DNA from: CAYRTV01 sp046483285
GTDB lineage: Bacteria; Acidobacteriota; Aminicenantia; Aminicenantales; Aminicenantaceae
Reading direction: 5' to 3'
DNA: 7,190 bases
Assembly: GCA_046483285.1 (NCBI GenBank)
Contig: JAWODN010000019.1
Coordinates: forward strand, 1 to 7,190
Part shown: positions 1-5,213 of the stretch, piece by piece
Numbering within the stretch: the first letter of the stretch is position 1
Layout of the letters: every line of letters begins with the position of its first letter
The notes under the pieces: generated by a model
Databases searched by the model: none
Seen by the model: only the letters and a program-made list of their open reading frames with translations
Told to the model about the DNA's origin: nothing
Position numbers and translations under genes: made by a program

Positions 1-407
1 GGCGTGTTGTCCTTGGGGGTTTCCGGTCCGAAAACCGCAATGGAACTGGGGACAAAAACCCGCTGAATTCCATTATTCCGGGCCGTTTCCAGGATATTCC
101 GGGTGCCGCCGATATTGACTTCCCAGGCTTGATGAGGTTTTTTTTCACCTGTCGCCGAAAGAATGGCGGACATGTGATAAATGACGGTGATGCGGTGACG
201 GTTGATCACTCCGGCAATCCGGTCCGGGTTCGTGACGTCCAAAAATTCGAAGGGACCGTTTTCCTTGAGTTCGGGATCGATACCGTCTTTAATATCACTG
301 GCTACGACATGACCGGCTCCGTACCGGTTCCGCAATAAAGGGGTGAGCTCGGAGCCGATTTGTCCCGCAGCTCCGGTCACCAGAATTTTTTCACTTGCAT
401 CCGTCAT
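1..407 (-). CDS. tdh: L-threonine 3-dehydrogenase, epimerase-type SDR (partial, N-terminal 135 residues)
   Basis: The enzyme would oxidise L-threonine to 2-amino-3-ketobutyrate with NAD+ in the cytosol, the first step of threonine catabolism to glycine and acetyl-CoA. On the minus strand, ATG at 407-405 opens a frame that stays open to the window edge. Residues 8-18 give a Rossmann fold with GxxGxxG (ILVTGAAGQIG). They are followed by a DVTNPDRI stretch, YHMSAILSATGEKKP, and VPSSIAVFGPETPKDNTP near the edge. The last two are signatures I associate with the UDP-galactose-epimerase-like threonine dehydrogenases, which are unrelated to the zinc-dependent Tdh of E. coli. The family is about 310-320 residues, so under half is present and the catalytic YxxxK lies outside. 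A weak AAGAGA Shine-Dalgarno precedes the start. The usual partner, kbl, is not in view. A general nucleotide-sugar epimerase is the alternative but fits the SATGEK and TPKDNTP signatures less well. Confidence 0.85.
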   Translation of the reverse strand, partial: MTDASEKILVTGAAGQIGSELTPLLRNRYGAGHVVASDIKDGIDPELKENGPFEFLDVTNPDRIAGVINRHRITVIYHMSAILSATGEKKPHQAWEVNIGGTRNILETARNNGIQRVFVPSSIAVFGPETPKDNT

Positions 408-466
408 GATTTTCTCTTCGCGTTTGTCAATTTTTTTCCATTCTGCATATGTCACCTGCCCTCTGC

Positions 467-488
467 AAAAAAAATGGCGGCCGGGCCG
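467..488 (-). terminator. Possible small hairpin plus T-run in the tdh leader
   Basis: On the minus strand CGGC-CCG-GCCG (488-478) forms a 4-bp all-GC stem with a 3-nt loop. After CCA comes a run of eight T (474-467). It sits between the predicted tdh promoter and the tdh start, so it could attenuate transcription. The stem is short for an intrinsic terminator, so this is a weak call. Confidence 0.2.
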
Positions 489-504
489 TTCATCACTCGG
501 GTTT

Positions 505-519
505 ATTATTGAAAATAAT
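505..519. repeat. A/T dyad ATTATT-GAA-AATAAT overlapping the tdh -10 box
   Basis: This is a perfect 6-bp inverted repeat with a 3-bp centre. One arm (505-510) is the predicted -10 box of tdh and the rest lies in the promoter spacer. Its placement would suit a repressor operator, but simple A/T composition could also produce it. Confidence 0.35.
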
Positions 520-533
520 TCCTTCCAGGTCAA
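505..533 (-). promoter_or_regulatory. Predicted sigma-70 promoter for tdh
   Basis: Reading leftwards, the -35 box TTGACC (533-528) and the -10 box AATAAT (510-505) are separated by exactly 17 bases. Each matches consensus at five of six positions. Transcription would start near 498, leaving a leader of about 90 nt before the tdh ATG. The assignment rests on sequence match only. Confidence 0.5.
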
Positions 534-570
534 CATCATCTTTCTGAAATCTTATTCATCCCGGCCTATT

Positions 571-582
571 TCCAGGCCTGGA
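571..582. repeat. Perfect 12-bp palindrome TCCAGGCCTGGA between divergent promoters
   Basis: All 12 bases are self-complementary. The site lies between the outward-facing -35 boxes of tdh (533-528) and of the dehydrogenase operon (608-613). An overlapping inverted repeat, GGCCT (563-567) with AGGCC (574-578), shares the right arm. A dimeric transcription factor site controlling one or both directions is plausible. No family-specific operator was recognised. Confidence 0.4.
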
Positions 583-607
583 GAGTGAGCGGGAGATATT
601 CATCAAG

Positions 608-636
608 TTGAACTTTGCTTTCACCTGTTATATCAT
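608..636 (+). promoter_or_regulatory. Predicted sigma-70 promoter for the SDR/CDP-alcohol operon
   Basis: TTGAAC (608-613) and TATCAT (631-636) are spaced by 17 bases. The -10 box has one mismatch to TATAAT and the -35 box keeps TTGA. Transcription would begin near 643, giving a leader of only about 13 nt before the ATG at 656. This placement argues against translation beginning at the in-frame TTG at 608. Confidence 0.45.
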
Positions 637-655
637 CCTTTGCGTGGAAAAAAAA

Positions 656-1375
656 ATGAAACCGCCGGGAACCGCCCTGGTGACAGGAAGTTCCCGCGGC
701 ATCGGCCGCGGCATCGCCGCCGGGCTGGCCGGAGAAAGGATGAATGTGGCGGTCCATTATCACACTCATTCGGAGGAGGCGGAGCAGACCCTGGCGGAGA
801 TCCAAGACCGTGGAGGCGGTGGAGAGATCTTTGCGGCGGATCTGAGTTGCGAAAACGGCGCCCGGAACCTGGTCCGTCAGGTGGAAGAGCGGTTCGGGCG
901 CATCGATGTGCTGGTCAACAATTACGGGCCCATCCTGGTTAAGCCTTGGGAGGAATTCACTTCGGAGGAATGGGATTTTCTCATCAAAGCCAATTTATTC
1001 AGCGCATTATGGTGTTTGACCGCCGTTCTCCCCGGCATGCGGAAGCGGAAGTGGGGACGGATCATCAATATCGGATACAACCGGGTGGAGCAGATCCGCT
1101 CCTTTTCCACCATCACTCCCTACGCTGTCGCCAAGACCGGCCTTTTGATTTTAACCCGTTCCGCAGCGGTCAAAGCGGCACCGGACGGAATCACCGTGAA
1201 TATGGTTTCTCCCGGTCTTATGGAAGGCGGGGTGAATCCGGAATCCGCCCGGGTGCCGGGGGGCCGGGCGGGACGGTTCCAGGATATCGCTCATGCGGTT
1301 TCTTTCCTGGCTTCAGATAAATCAGACTATATCACAGGAGTCAATCTCATGGTGGCGGGAGGCTGGAAATTATAA
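656..1375 (+). CDS. Atypical FabG-like short-chain dehydrogenase/reductase
   Basis: This is a 239-residue classical SDR, probably an NAD(P)-dependent oxidoreductase of an alcohol or ketone; the substrate is unknown. The cofactor motif TGSSRGIG is at residues 10-17, NNYGP at 88-92 (usual NNAG), and catalytic YAVAK at 156-160. The C-terminal part carries ITVNMVSPGLMEGG and ends GVNLMVAGGW, as in FabG relatives. The normal catalytic serine before the YxxxK is missing: the NIGS position reads NIGY (Tyr141), and Arg143 stands 13 residues before Tyr156. From memory, a subgroup of bacterial SDRs shares the NxGP change and lacks the serine, so this may be a family trait. ATG 656 is preferred because the VTG motif then starts at the usual depth and the predicted promoter lies just upstream. 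In-frame GTG 644 and TTG 608 are possible. The Shine-Dalgarno is poor. It heads a probable four-gene operon. Confidence 0.85.
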   Translation: MKPPGTALVTGSSRGIGRGIAAGLAGERMNVAVHYHTHSEEAEQTLAEIQDRGGGGEIFAADLSCENGARNLVRQVEERFGRIDVLVNNYGPILVKPWEEFTSEEWDFLIKANLFSALWCLTAVLPGMRKRKWGRIINIGYNRVEQIRSFSTITPYAVAKTGLLILTRSAAVKAAPDGITVNMVSPGLMEGGVNPESARVPGGRAGRFQDIAHAVSFLASDKSDYITGVNLMVAGGWKL

Positions 1376-1424
1376 AATAACCGGAAAGCCCTGCTGCTGA
1401 TTCAAATGTTGAAAGGATAGTTAT

Positions 1425-2192
1425 ATGCATACGTCCAAGAGAGATCAGGACATTCATGCGGTTGTTCTCTGTGCCGGAAGCGGCAGGCGCCTGCACCCCC
1501 TGACTGAAGACCGGCCCAAATGCCTGCTGGAAATAAGGGGGAAAACCCTTCTGGAATACACCGTGGATGCCTTAAAGCGTCACGGCATTCAAGATATCTG
1601 GATTGTCAGCGGTTTCCGGGAGGATGCGGTCCGGAAACTGGCGGCGGAAAAAAAATGGGACCGGATTCATTTTGTGACCAATGACAGGTATCACCATACC
1701 AATACGGCGTTCTCGCTGCATTTGGCATTGAAGGAGTTCCAGGCGGATTTTATTCTCTTGAATGGGGACGTGCTGTTCGATCATCGTATTCTCAAAGACT
1801 TGCTGTCTCATCCCGGGAAAAACTGTGTGGTGGTGGATGACCGCCACGAATTGGATGAAGAAGATGTGAAAGTCACGGTATTCGGGAAACGGGTGAAAAA
1901 TATCGGTAAAGAATTGGATCCGGGCCAGAGTTTAGGGGAAGCCATCGGGATCAATAAAATCAGCCGGGATTTCGGACAACGGCTGACCGAGGTTTACGGG
2001 CGGCTTGAAAATAAACGGGAACTGCAGCATTTTTTCGAAAAAGGATTTGATGAACTGTGCCGGCGAAACGGACATATGGATGTGGTTACGGCCGGTTTCG
2101 ACTGGATTGAGATCGACACTCCGGAGGATTTTCAGCGGGCGGTTTCGGAAGTGTTCCTCCGTATATATGAAAAGACCGGAGAAAATGGATAA
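1425..2192 (+). CDS. Nucleotidyltransferase, phosphocholine/inositol-phosphate cytidylyltransferase type
   Basis: A 255-residue MobA/GlmU-like nucleotidyltransferase that should couple a nucleotide, most likely CTP, to a phosphorylated alcohol with release of pyrophosphate. The binding loop LCAGSGRRL is at residues 15-23, followed by T27 and PK at 31-32. The metal-binding NGD is at 113-115. GEAIGI lies in the second half, and WIEIDTPEDF at 227-236 supplies the C-terminal acidic residues typical of LicC-like and inositol-1-phosphate cytidylyltransferases. Length fits a stand-alone domain. AAAGGA at 1412-1417 lies seven bases before the ATG. The 3' end overlaps the next gene by 8 nt, and that gene encodes a CDP-alcohol phosphotransferase. 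Such a pair occurs as one fused protein in some archaea that make di-myo-inositol phosphate. The nucleotide and substrate are inferred from this neighbour, not seen; a sugar-phosphate nucleotidyltransferase is the alternative. Confidence 0.8.
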   Translation: MHTSKRDQDIHAVVLCAGSGRRLHPLTEDRPKCLLEIRGKTLLEYTVDALKRHGIQDIWIVSGFREDAVRKLAAEKKWDRIHFVTNDRYHHTNTAFSLHLALKEFQADFILLNGDVLFDHRILKDLLSHPGKNCVVVDDRHELDEEDVKVTVFGKRVKNIGKELDPGQSLGEAIGINKISRDFGQRLTEVYGRLENKRELQHFFEKGFDELCRRNGHMDVVTAGFDWIEIDTPEDFQRAVSEVFLRIYEKTGENG

Positions 2193-2817
2193 AACCCTGC
2201 GGACGATCAACCGCTTTTTGGTGGTCAATCGATACATCAACCGTCCCGCGGCCTCACTGTTGGTGCAGGGGTTAAAAAAAACGCGGGCCACCCCCAACCA
2301 GGTCACTGTGGTCTCTCTCGTGACCGGCGTGGCCGGAGCCGGATGTTTTCTTCTGGGGAGGCCGTGGGGATTTCTGTGCGGGGGAATTCTGGTCCAGATT
2401 TCATCCATCATCGACTGTGCCGACGGCATGCTGGCCCGCGAACTGGGAATAAGCAGCACCTATGGAGCCTATCTGGATGTTTTTTTGGACCGGATCAATG
2501 AATTTTTTATCATCACCGCTTATATGATCGGATGGTATTTTTATTCCGGAAACACCCCGGCTCTTGTTTTGGGCTTAACGGCCGCCGCCTTGTATTTTCT
2601 CCAAATTACTCTTTATTACATCACAAAACGTTTTCAAGGCAATAATGCGGAAGGGGAGACCAATGAAGCCCGGGCCTTGCTCCTGTTTCTGGTGTTTATA
2701 TTCGGGATTTTCGGACGTTTGGAGCCGGGAATTTATTTGCTTCTGACCGTTGCTTTGGCGGTGAACATTGTATCCGTGATTCGTTTCGCCCGGATCCCGC
2801 TCCGCTCTTCAAAATAA
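2185..2817 (+). CDS. CDP-alcohol phosphatidyltransferase family membrane enzyme
   Basis: A 210-residue integral membrane enzyme that transfers a phosphoalcohol from a CDP-alcohol to a second alcohol, releasing CMP. The full family signature DxxDGxxARx8GxxxDxxxD is present without error: D77, D80, G81, A84, R85, G94, D98 and D102. Around it are about six hydrophobic segments: near residues 35-55, 58-76, 105-123, 127-149, 167-182 and 187-206. This matches the six-helix fold. ATG 2185 overlaps the stop of the nucleotidyltransferase gene and has GGAG (2179-2182) only two or three bases before it, suggesting translational coupling. An in-frame ATG at 2167 would add six residues. The frame is open further upstream, but that stretch reads as the overlapping gene. 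Product could be a phospholipid, an inositol phosphodiester solute, or another head group; the sequence does not decide. Confidence 0.85.
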   Translation: MDKTLRTINRFLVVNRYINRPAASLLVQGLKKTRATPNQVTVVSLVTGVAGAGCFLLGRPWGFLCGGILVQISSIIDCADGMLARELGISSTYGAYLDVFLDRINEFFIITAYMIGWYFYSGNTPALVLGLTAAALYFLQITLYYITKRFQGNNAEGETNEARALLLFLVFIFGIFGRLEPGIYLLLTVALAVNIVSVIRFARIPLRSSK

Positions 2818-2823
2818 CGAAAG

Positions 2824-2830
2824 AAGGAGG
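2824..2830 (+). promoter_or_regulatory. Strong ribosome binding site of the flavoredoxin-like gene
   Basis: AAGGAGG lies seven bases before ATG 2838. It is the strongest Shine-Dalgarno in the operon and fixes the start. Confidence 0.8.
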
Positions 2831-2837
2831 CGAACCC

Positions 2838-3413
2838 ATGAAAAAATCCCTGGGAGCCAAGACATTGCTCTATCCGACGCCTTTGGTGGTGGTCGGCACG
2901 TACAATAAAGAAGGCCGGCCTAATATCATGACCGCCGCTTGGACCGGCATTGTGTGCTCGCAGCCGCCCAGTGCGTCGGTCTCGCTGCGGGAACAGCGCT
3001 TAACTTATGATAATCTTCTTCATCACCGTGCTTTTACCTTGAGCATCCCCAGTGAGAAATACGCGGCCGAATGCGACTATGCCGGGATGGTTTCGGGCCG
3101 GACTCAGGATAAATTCGCTCAAGCAGGCCTGACTCCGGTTAAGGCTGAGCATGTGGATGCTCCTTATGTCAAAGAATTTCCTATGGTTCTGGAATGCCGG
3201 CTGCAGAAAACCATTGATATCGGCGCCCATATTCAATGTGTGGGGGAAATCATAAATGTTTTGGCGGAGGAATCCGTTCTGGGTGAAAACGGCCTTCCCG
3301 ATATGGAGCAAGTGAAACCCGTTATTTATGCCCCGGAAACCGGCTTGTACTATGCCACGGGGCGACTGCTGGGGGAAGCTTTTTCTATCGGAGAGAAATT
3401 CACTGAAAAATAG
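2838..3413 (+). CDS. Flavoredoxin-like FMN-binding flavin reductase family protein
   Basis: A 191-residue soluble protein of the flavin reductase/FMN-binding split-barrel family, probably carrying FMN and passing electrons to or from flavin or a partner. The N-terminal half carries the family pattern: PTPLVVVGTYNKEGRPNIMT, then AAWTGIVCSQPPSASVSLR, then a YDNLL stretch and FTLSIPSE. The C-terminal half has ECDYAGMVSGR, DKFAQAGLTPV, DAPYVKEFPMVLEC, and LPDMEQVKPVIYAPE with YYATG near the end. These closely resemble what I recall of Desulfovibrio flavoredoxin, and the length matches. It follows the CDP-alcohol enzyme by 20 bases and is probably the last gene of the operon. Its link to the lipid or solute pathway is unclear; it may simply be co-transcribed. 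A flavin:NAD(P)H oxidoreductase paired with a monooxygenase is another family role, but no monooxygenase is nearby. Confidence 0.85.
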   Translation: MKKSLGAKTLLYPTPLVVVGTYNKEGRPNIMTAAWTGIVCSQPPSASVSLREQRLTYDNLLHHRAFTLSIPSEKYAAECDYAGMVSGRTQDKFAQAGLTPVKAEHVDAPYVKEFPMVLECRLQKTIDIGAHIQCVGEIINVLAEESVLGENGLPDMEQVKPVIYAPETGLYYATGRLLGEAFSIGEKFTEK

Positions 3414-3463
3414 CCGCGGCGTCCGCCCTTGCGCTGTGTTATGCTCATGATGGATTCATCATT

Positions 3464-3490
3464 TTGATTTTTGCGGATATATGCCATAAT
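3464..3490 (+). promoter_or_regulatory. Weak promoter candidate for the thioredoxin-reductase-like gene
   Basis: TTGATT (3464-3469) and CATAAT (3485-3490) are separated by only 15 bases, short for sigma-70. The 121-base gap after the flavoredoxin-like gene suggests a separate transcription unit. A 6-bp inverted repeat, ATGATG-GATT-CATCAT at 3447-3462, lies just upstream and is followed by a T-rich tract; its A/T-rich stem makes a poor terminator. Confidence 0.25.
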
Positions 3491-3534
3491 AAATGCCGGC
3501 AGGCGGATTGAAAGAATTCGGTGAGGAGTGAGAC

Positions 3535-4461
3535 ATGAAACAGTCGGCGGTTCAGACTAAACAAGCCGGTATTCTGATTATCGGAGGAGGTCCGGCCGGG
3601 CTGACGGCCGCTGTGTACGGCGCCCGGGCCGGAGTGGAAACGGTTGTGCTTAAAGGCCGGGGAAAATCGCGGTTATTCATCGGATACGAGTTGGAAAACT
3701 ATCCCGGTTTCATCTCCATAAACAGTCTCGAGCTTCTTGAGAAGATGGAAGACCACGCCAGACATTTCGGGGCGGAAATCAGTCCGGAAGAAGCTGTTGA
3801 TTTCAATCTCTCCCCGCAACCGAAATTCATAACCAGCAGCAAAACATTATTCCAGACTCAAGCCGTGGTCATCGCCTCCGGAAGGCCCCTGGCCCAGTCC
3901 CGCTTGATCCCGGGGGAGGAAAAGCTTCTGGGAAAGGGAGTGAGCTATTGCCCCACCTGCGACGGTCCCATATTCCGGAACAAGACGGTCGCGGTTGCAG
4001 GGCGTTCGGAAGAAGCCGCCGGGGATATTTTGACTCTCCGGCAAATGGGCTGCGGGGTGCATTGGTTCCCGGGCGGAACCCTCCGGGTTTCGGATGAAAC
4101 CCTGGACAAGATCCGCCGGGCGGAGGTTGGCCGGCATGACAAGGCCCGGCTGAAAGAAATCTCCGGGGAGAAAAGAGTGGAAAAAGTTGTGTTTGAGGAA
4201 GACGCCGAGGAAAAAGAAATGAAAGTGGACGGCGTTTTCGTCCTGCGGGAACAGCTCAGTGCCTCTTTGTTCGATAAGGCCGGGCTGGAACTGGATGACC
4301 GCCAGTGCATCGTGGTGGACCGGCTTCAGCGGACCAATCTGGAAGGCGTCTTCGCAGCCGGAGACGTGACCTGCGGCGGCATGCAGGTGGTTTCCTCCGC
4401 CGGGGAAGGGGCCGTTGCCGGGATGCAGGCGGTCAAGTTTATCCGCGACCTGAAAAAATAA
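3535..4461 (+). CDS. Thioredoxin-reductase-like FAD disulfide oxidoreductase with degenerate NADPH site
   Basis: A 308-residue flavoprotein of the low-molecular-weight thioredoxin reductase family, expected to reduce thioredoxin or another disulfide protein in the cytosol. FAD-binding GGGPAG is at residues 17-22, ENYPGF at 54-59, and the redox-active CPTC at 139-142 with the family DG after it. The second FAD motif GVFAAGDV is at about 271-278. The NADPH domain is unusual. Where E. coli TrxB has GGGDTA, this has GRSEEA (156-161). The HRRxxxR motif that grips the 2'-phosphate reads PGGTLRV. Ferredoxin- or flavin-linked thioredoxin reductases are known to lack these motifs, so a non-NADPH donor is plausible. 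A GAGGAG Shine-Dalgarno (3523-3528) sits six bases before the ATG. The gene appears to be its own transcription unit, ending 18 bases before the lexA -35 box. It could be annotated trxB, but the cofactor makes that unsafe. Confidence 0.85.
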   Translation: MKQSAVQTKQAGILIIGGGPAGLTAAVYGARAGVETVVLKGRGKSRLFIGYELENYPGFISINSLELLEKMEDHARHFGAEISPEEAVDFNLSPQPKFITSSKTLFQTQAVVIASGRPLAQSRLIPGEEKLLGKGVSYCPTCDGPIFRNKTVAVAGRSEEAAGDILTLRQMGCGVHWFPGGTLRVSDETLDKIRRAEVGRHDKARLKEISGEKRVEKVVFEEDAEEKEMKVDGVFVLREQLSASLFDKAGLELDDRQCIVVDRLQRTNLEGVFAAGDVTCGGMQVVSSAGEGAVAGMQAVKFIRDLKK

Positions 4462-4478
4462 TTTTTTCTTTTAAATCC

Positions 4479-4507
4479 TTGACAAACCGGAAGGGGGGGA
4501 GTATCTT
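4479..4507 (+). promoter_or_regulatory. Strong sigma-70 promoter of the lexA-dinB-dnaE cassette
   Basis: A perfect TTGACA (4479-4484) is followed after exactly 17 bases by TATCTT (4502-4507), four of six to TATAAT. The A/T-rich stretch 4452-4476, including a 17-base A/T palindrome across the preceding stop codon, could act as an UP element. Transcription would begin near 4514, leaving about 14 nt before the lexA ATG, so the leader holds little beyond the Shine-Dalgarno. Confidence 0.7.
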
Positions 4508-4517
4508 ATCGGGGAGA

Positions 4518-4537
4518 GGTGAACAAAATGGTAAACA
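4518..4537 (+). repeat. Direct repeat GGTGAACA / GGTAAACA over the lexA start, possible operator
   Basis: Two 8-base copies with one mismatch begin 12 bases apart (4518-4525 and 4530-4537). They cover the Shine-Dalgarno and the first lexA codons, just after the predicted transcription start. Some LexA proteins bind direct repeats such as GTTC-N7-GTTC, but the spacing and second half here do not match that rule. Operator function is speculative, and chance overlap of start-site and coding constraints is possible. Confidence 0.25.
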
Positions 4538-5142
4538 AGGCAAGCCCCTATCTGACTGACCGGCAAAAAGAAGTGCTGACCGCCGTGAAAAATTTCATTT
4601 TGGAAAACGGCTTTGCCCCCACGGTGCGCCGGCTGGGTGATATTTTGGATATGCCCCATCCTTCGGCGGTGTTCAAACATTTAGTGAGCCTGGAGAAAAA
4701 AGGCTATCTGCGCCGGGAGAAGGGCGGAATCAAATTGACCGGTTTTCCTTCCGGCGAAGCCCAGGTAAAAGTCCCGCTTCTGGGTCTGGTCCCGGCCGGA
4801 GATCCCCGGGAAATGTTTGATGACGGCGGGGAAGCCGTGGATGTGCCGGAATGGATGGTGGGGCGGAAAAAGGGAAATGTTTTTTGTGTCCAGGTCGAAG
4901 GCAAGAGCATGGTGGATGCCTACATTGATGACGGCGACCGTGTTTTGGTTGAGCGGACGAACCTGGCCAATTCCGGCGAGATGGTGGTGGCTTTTCTGGA
5001 TGACGGTTCCATAACTCTCAAACGCTTGAAGCTGGATAACGGCCATGTCTTTTTGATTCCTGAAAATCCGGAATTCAAACCCATTCAGGTGTCCCGGTTG
5101 AAAATTTTGGGCCGGGTTATCGGAGTGCTGCGGAAATATTAA
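4528..5142 (+). CDS. lexA: LexA-type SOS repressor, self-cleaving
   Basis: A 204-residue transcriptional repressor that should bind SOS promoters as a dimer and cleave itself when RecA filaments form on damaged DNA. The N-terminal winged helix spans about residues 9-70: LTDRQKEVL, then APTVRRLGDIL and HLVSLEKKGYLRRE. The peptidase domain has the scissile Ala90-Gly91 in VPLLGLVPAGDP. The nucleophile is Ser127 in VEGKSM and the general base is Lys165 in ITLKRL, 38 residues apart as in the family. The segment after the serine reads VDAYIDDGD where AGI is usual, and the cleavage site is PAG rather than AAG. ATG 4528 is chosen for GAGGTG six bases upstream. In-frame GTG 4519 lies inside that Shine-Dalgarno. 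The gene heads a cassette with dinB and a polymerase alpha gene, so it may be a cassette-specific second LexA rather than the global one. Confidence 0.93.
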   Translation: MVNKASPYLTDRQKEVLTAVKNFILENGFAPTVRRLGDILDMPHPSAVFKHLVSLEKKGYLRREKGGIKLTGFPSGEAQVKVPLLGLVPAGDPREMFDDGGEAVDVPEWMVGRKKGNVFCVQVEGKSMVDAYIDDGDRVLVERTNLANSGEMVVAFLDDGSITLKRLKLDNGHVFLIPENPEFKPIQVSRLKILGRVIGVLRKY

Positions 5143-5202
5143 AACAAAATAGAGTTATTTTATCCGGGAGAGAAGTGTCTTCAGCGGAATTTTTTTCCGG
5201 GA

Positions 5203-5209
5203 AAGGAGG
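5203..5209 (+). promoter_or_regulatory. Ribosome binding site deciding the TTG start of dinB
   Basis: AAGGAGG lies four bases before TTG 5214. The next in-frame candidates would cut into the conserved HVDIDAFF motif, so this site fixes a non-ATG start. Confidence 0.75.
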
Positions 5210-5213
5210 ATAG

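Noticed and set aside
425..430. Consensus TTGACA on the minus strand just upstream of tdh
   Set aside because: A -10 box at 17 bases would fall on the tdh start codon and no matching hexamer is there. The 533-505 promoter fits better.
129..588. Plus-strand small open frames in and beside the tdh 5' region (129-338, 343-588)
   Set aside because: The first is antisense to conserved tdh sequence. The second has no recognisable start signal or motif and runs through the divergent promoter region.
608..655. TTG 608 as the start of the SDR
   Set aside because: The added 16 residues precede a normal SDR N terminus, and the TTG coincides with the predicted -35 box of the operon promoter.
2005..2184. 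Upstream extension of the CDP-alcohol transferase to 270 residues
   Set aside because: The extra 60 codons overlap the conserved C terminus of the nucleotidyltransferase in another frame and resemble no known N-terminal domain. ATG 2185 gives the usual family length.
1932..2459. Minus-strand open frame across the nucleotidyltransferase and CDP-alcohol transferase junction
   Set aside because: Both plus-strand genes are supported by full family motifs. The antisense frame is explained by codon bias.
3447..3470. Inverted repeat ATGATG-GATT-CATCAT with T-rich tail as an intrinsic terminator after the flavoredoxin-like gene
   Set aside because: The stem has only two G/C pairs and the T-tract is interrupted, so it would be unstable.
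4452..4468. 17-base palindrome GAAAAAAT-A-ATTTTTTC across the trxB-like stop codon
   Set aside because: It is made only of A and T tracts and would not form a stable terminator hairpin. It is better read as an A/T-rich element upstream of the lexA promoter.
5172..5197. Small hairpin GAAG-TGT-CTTC followed by seven T between lexA and dinB
   Set aside because: The stem is 4 bp and half A/T, and the T-run begins several bases later. This is too weak for a terminator, and the genes are otherwise consistent with co-transcription.
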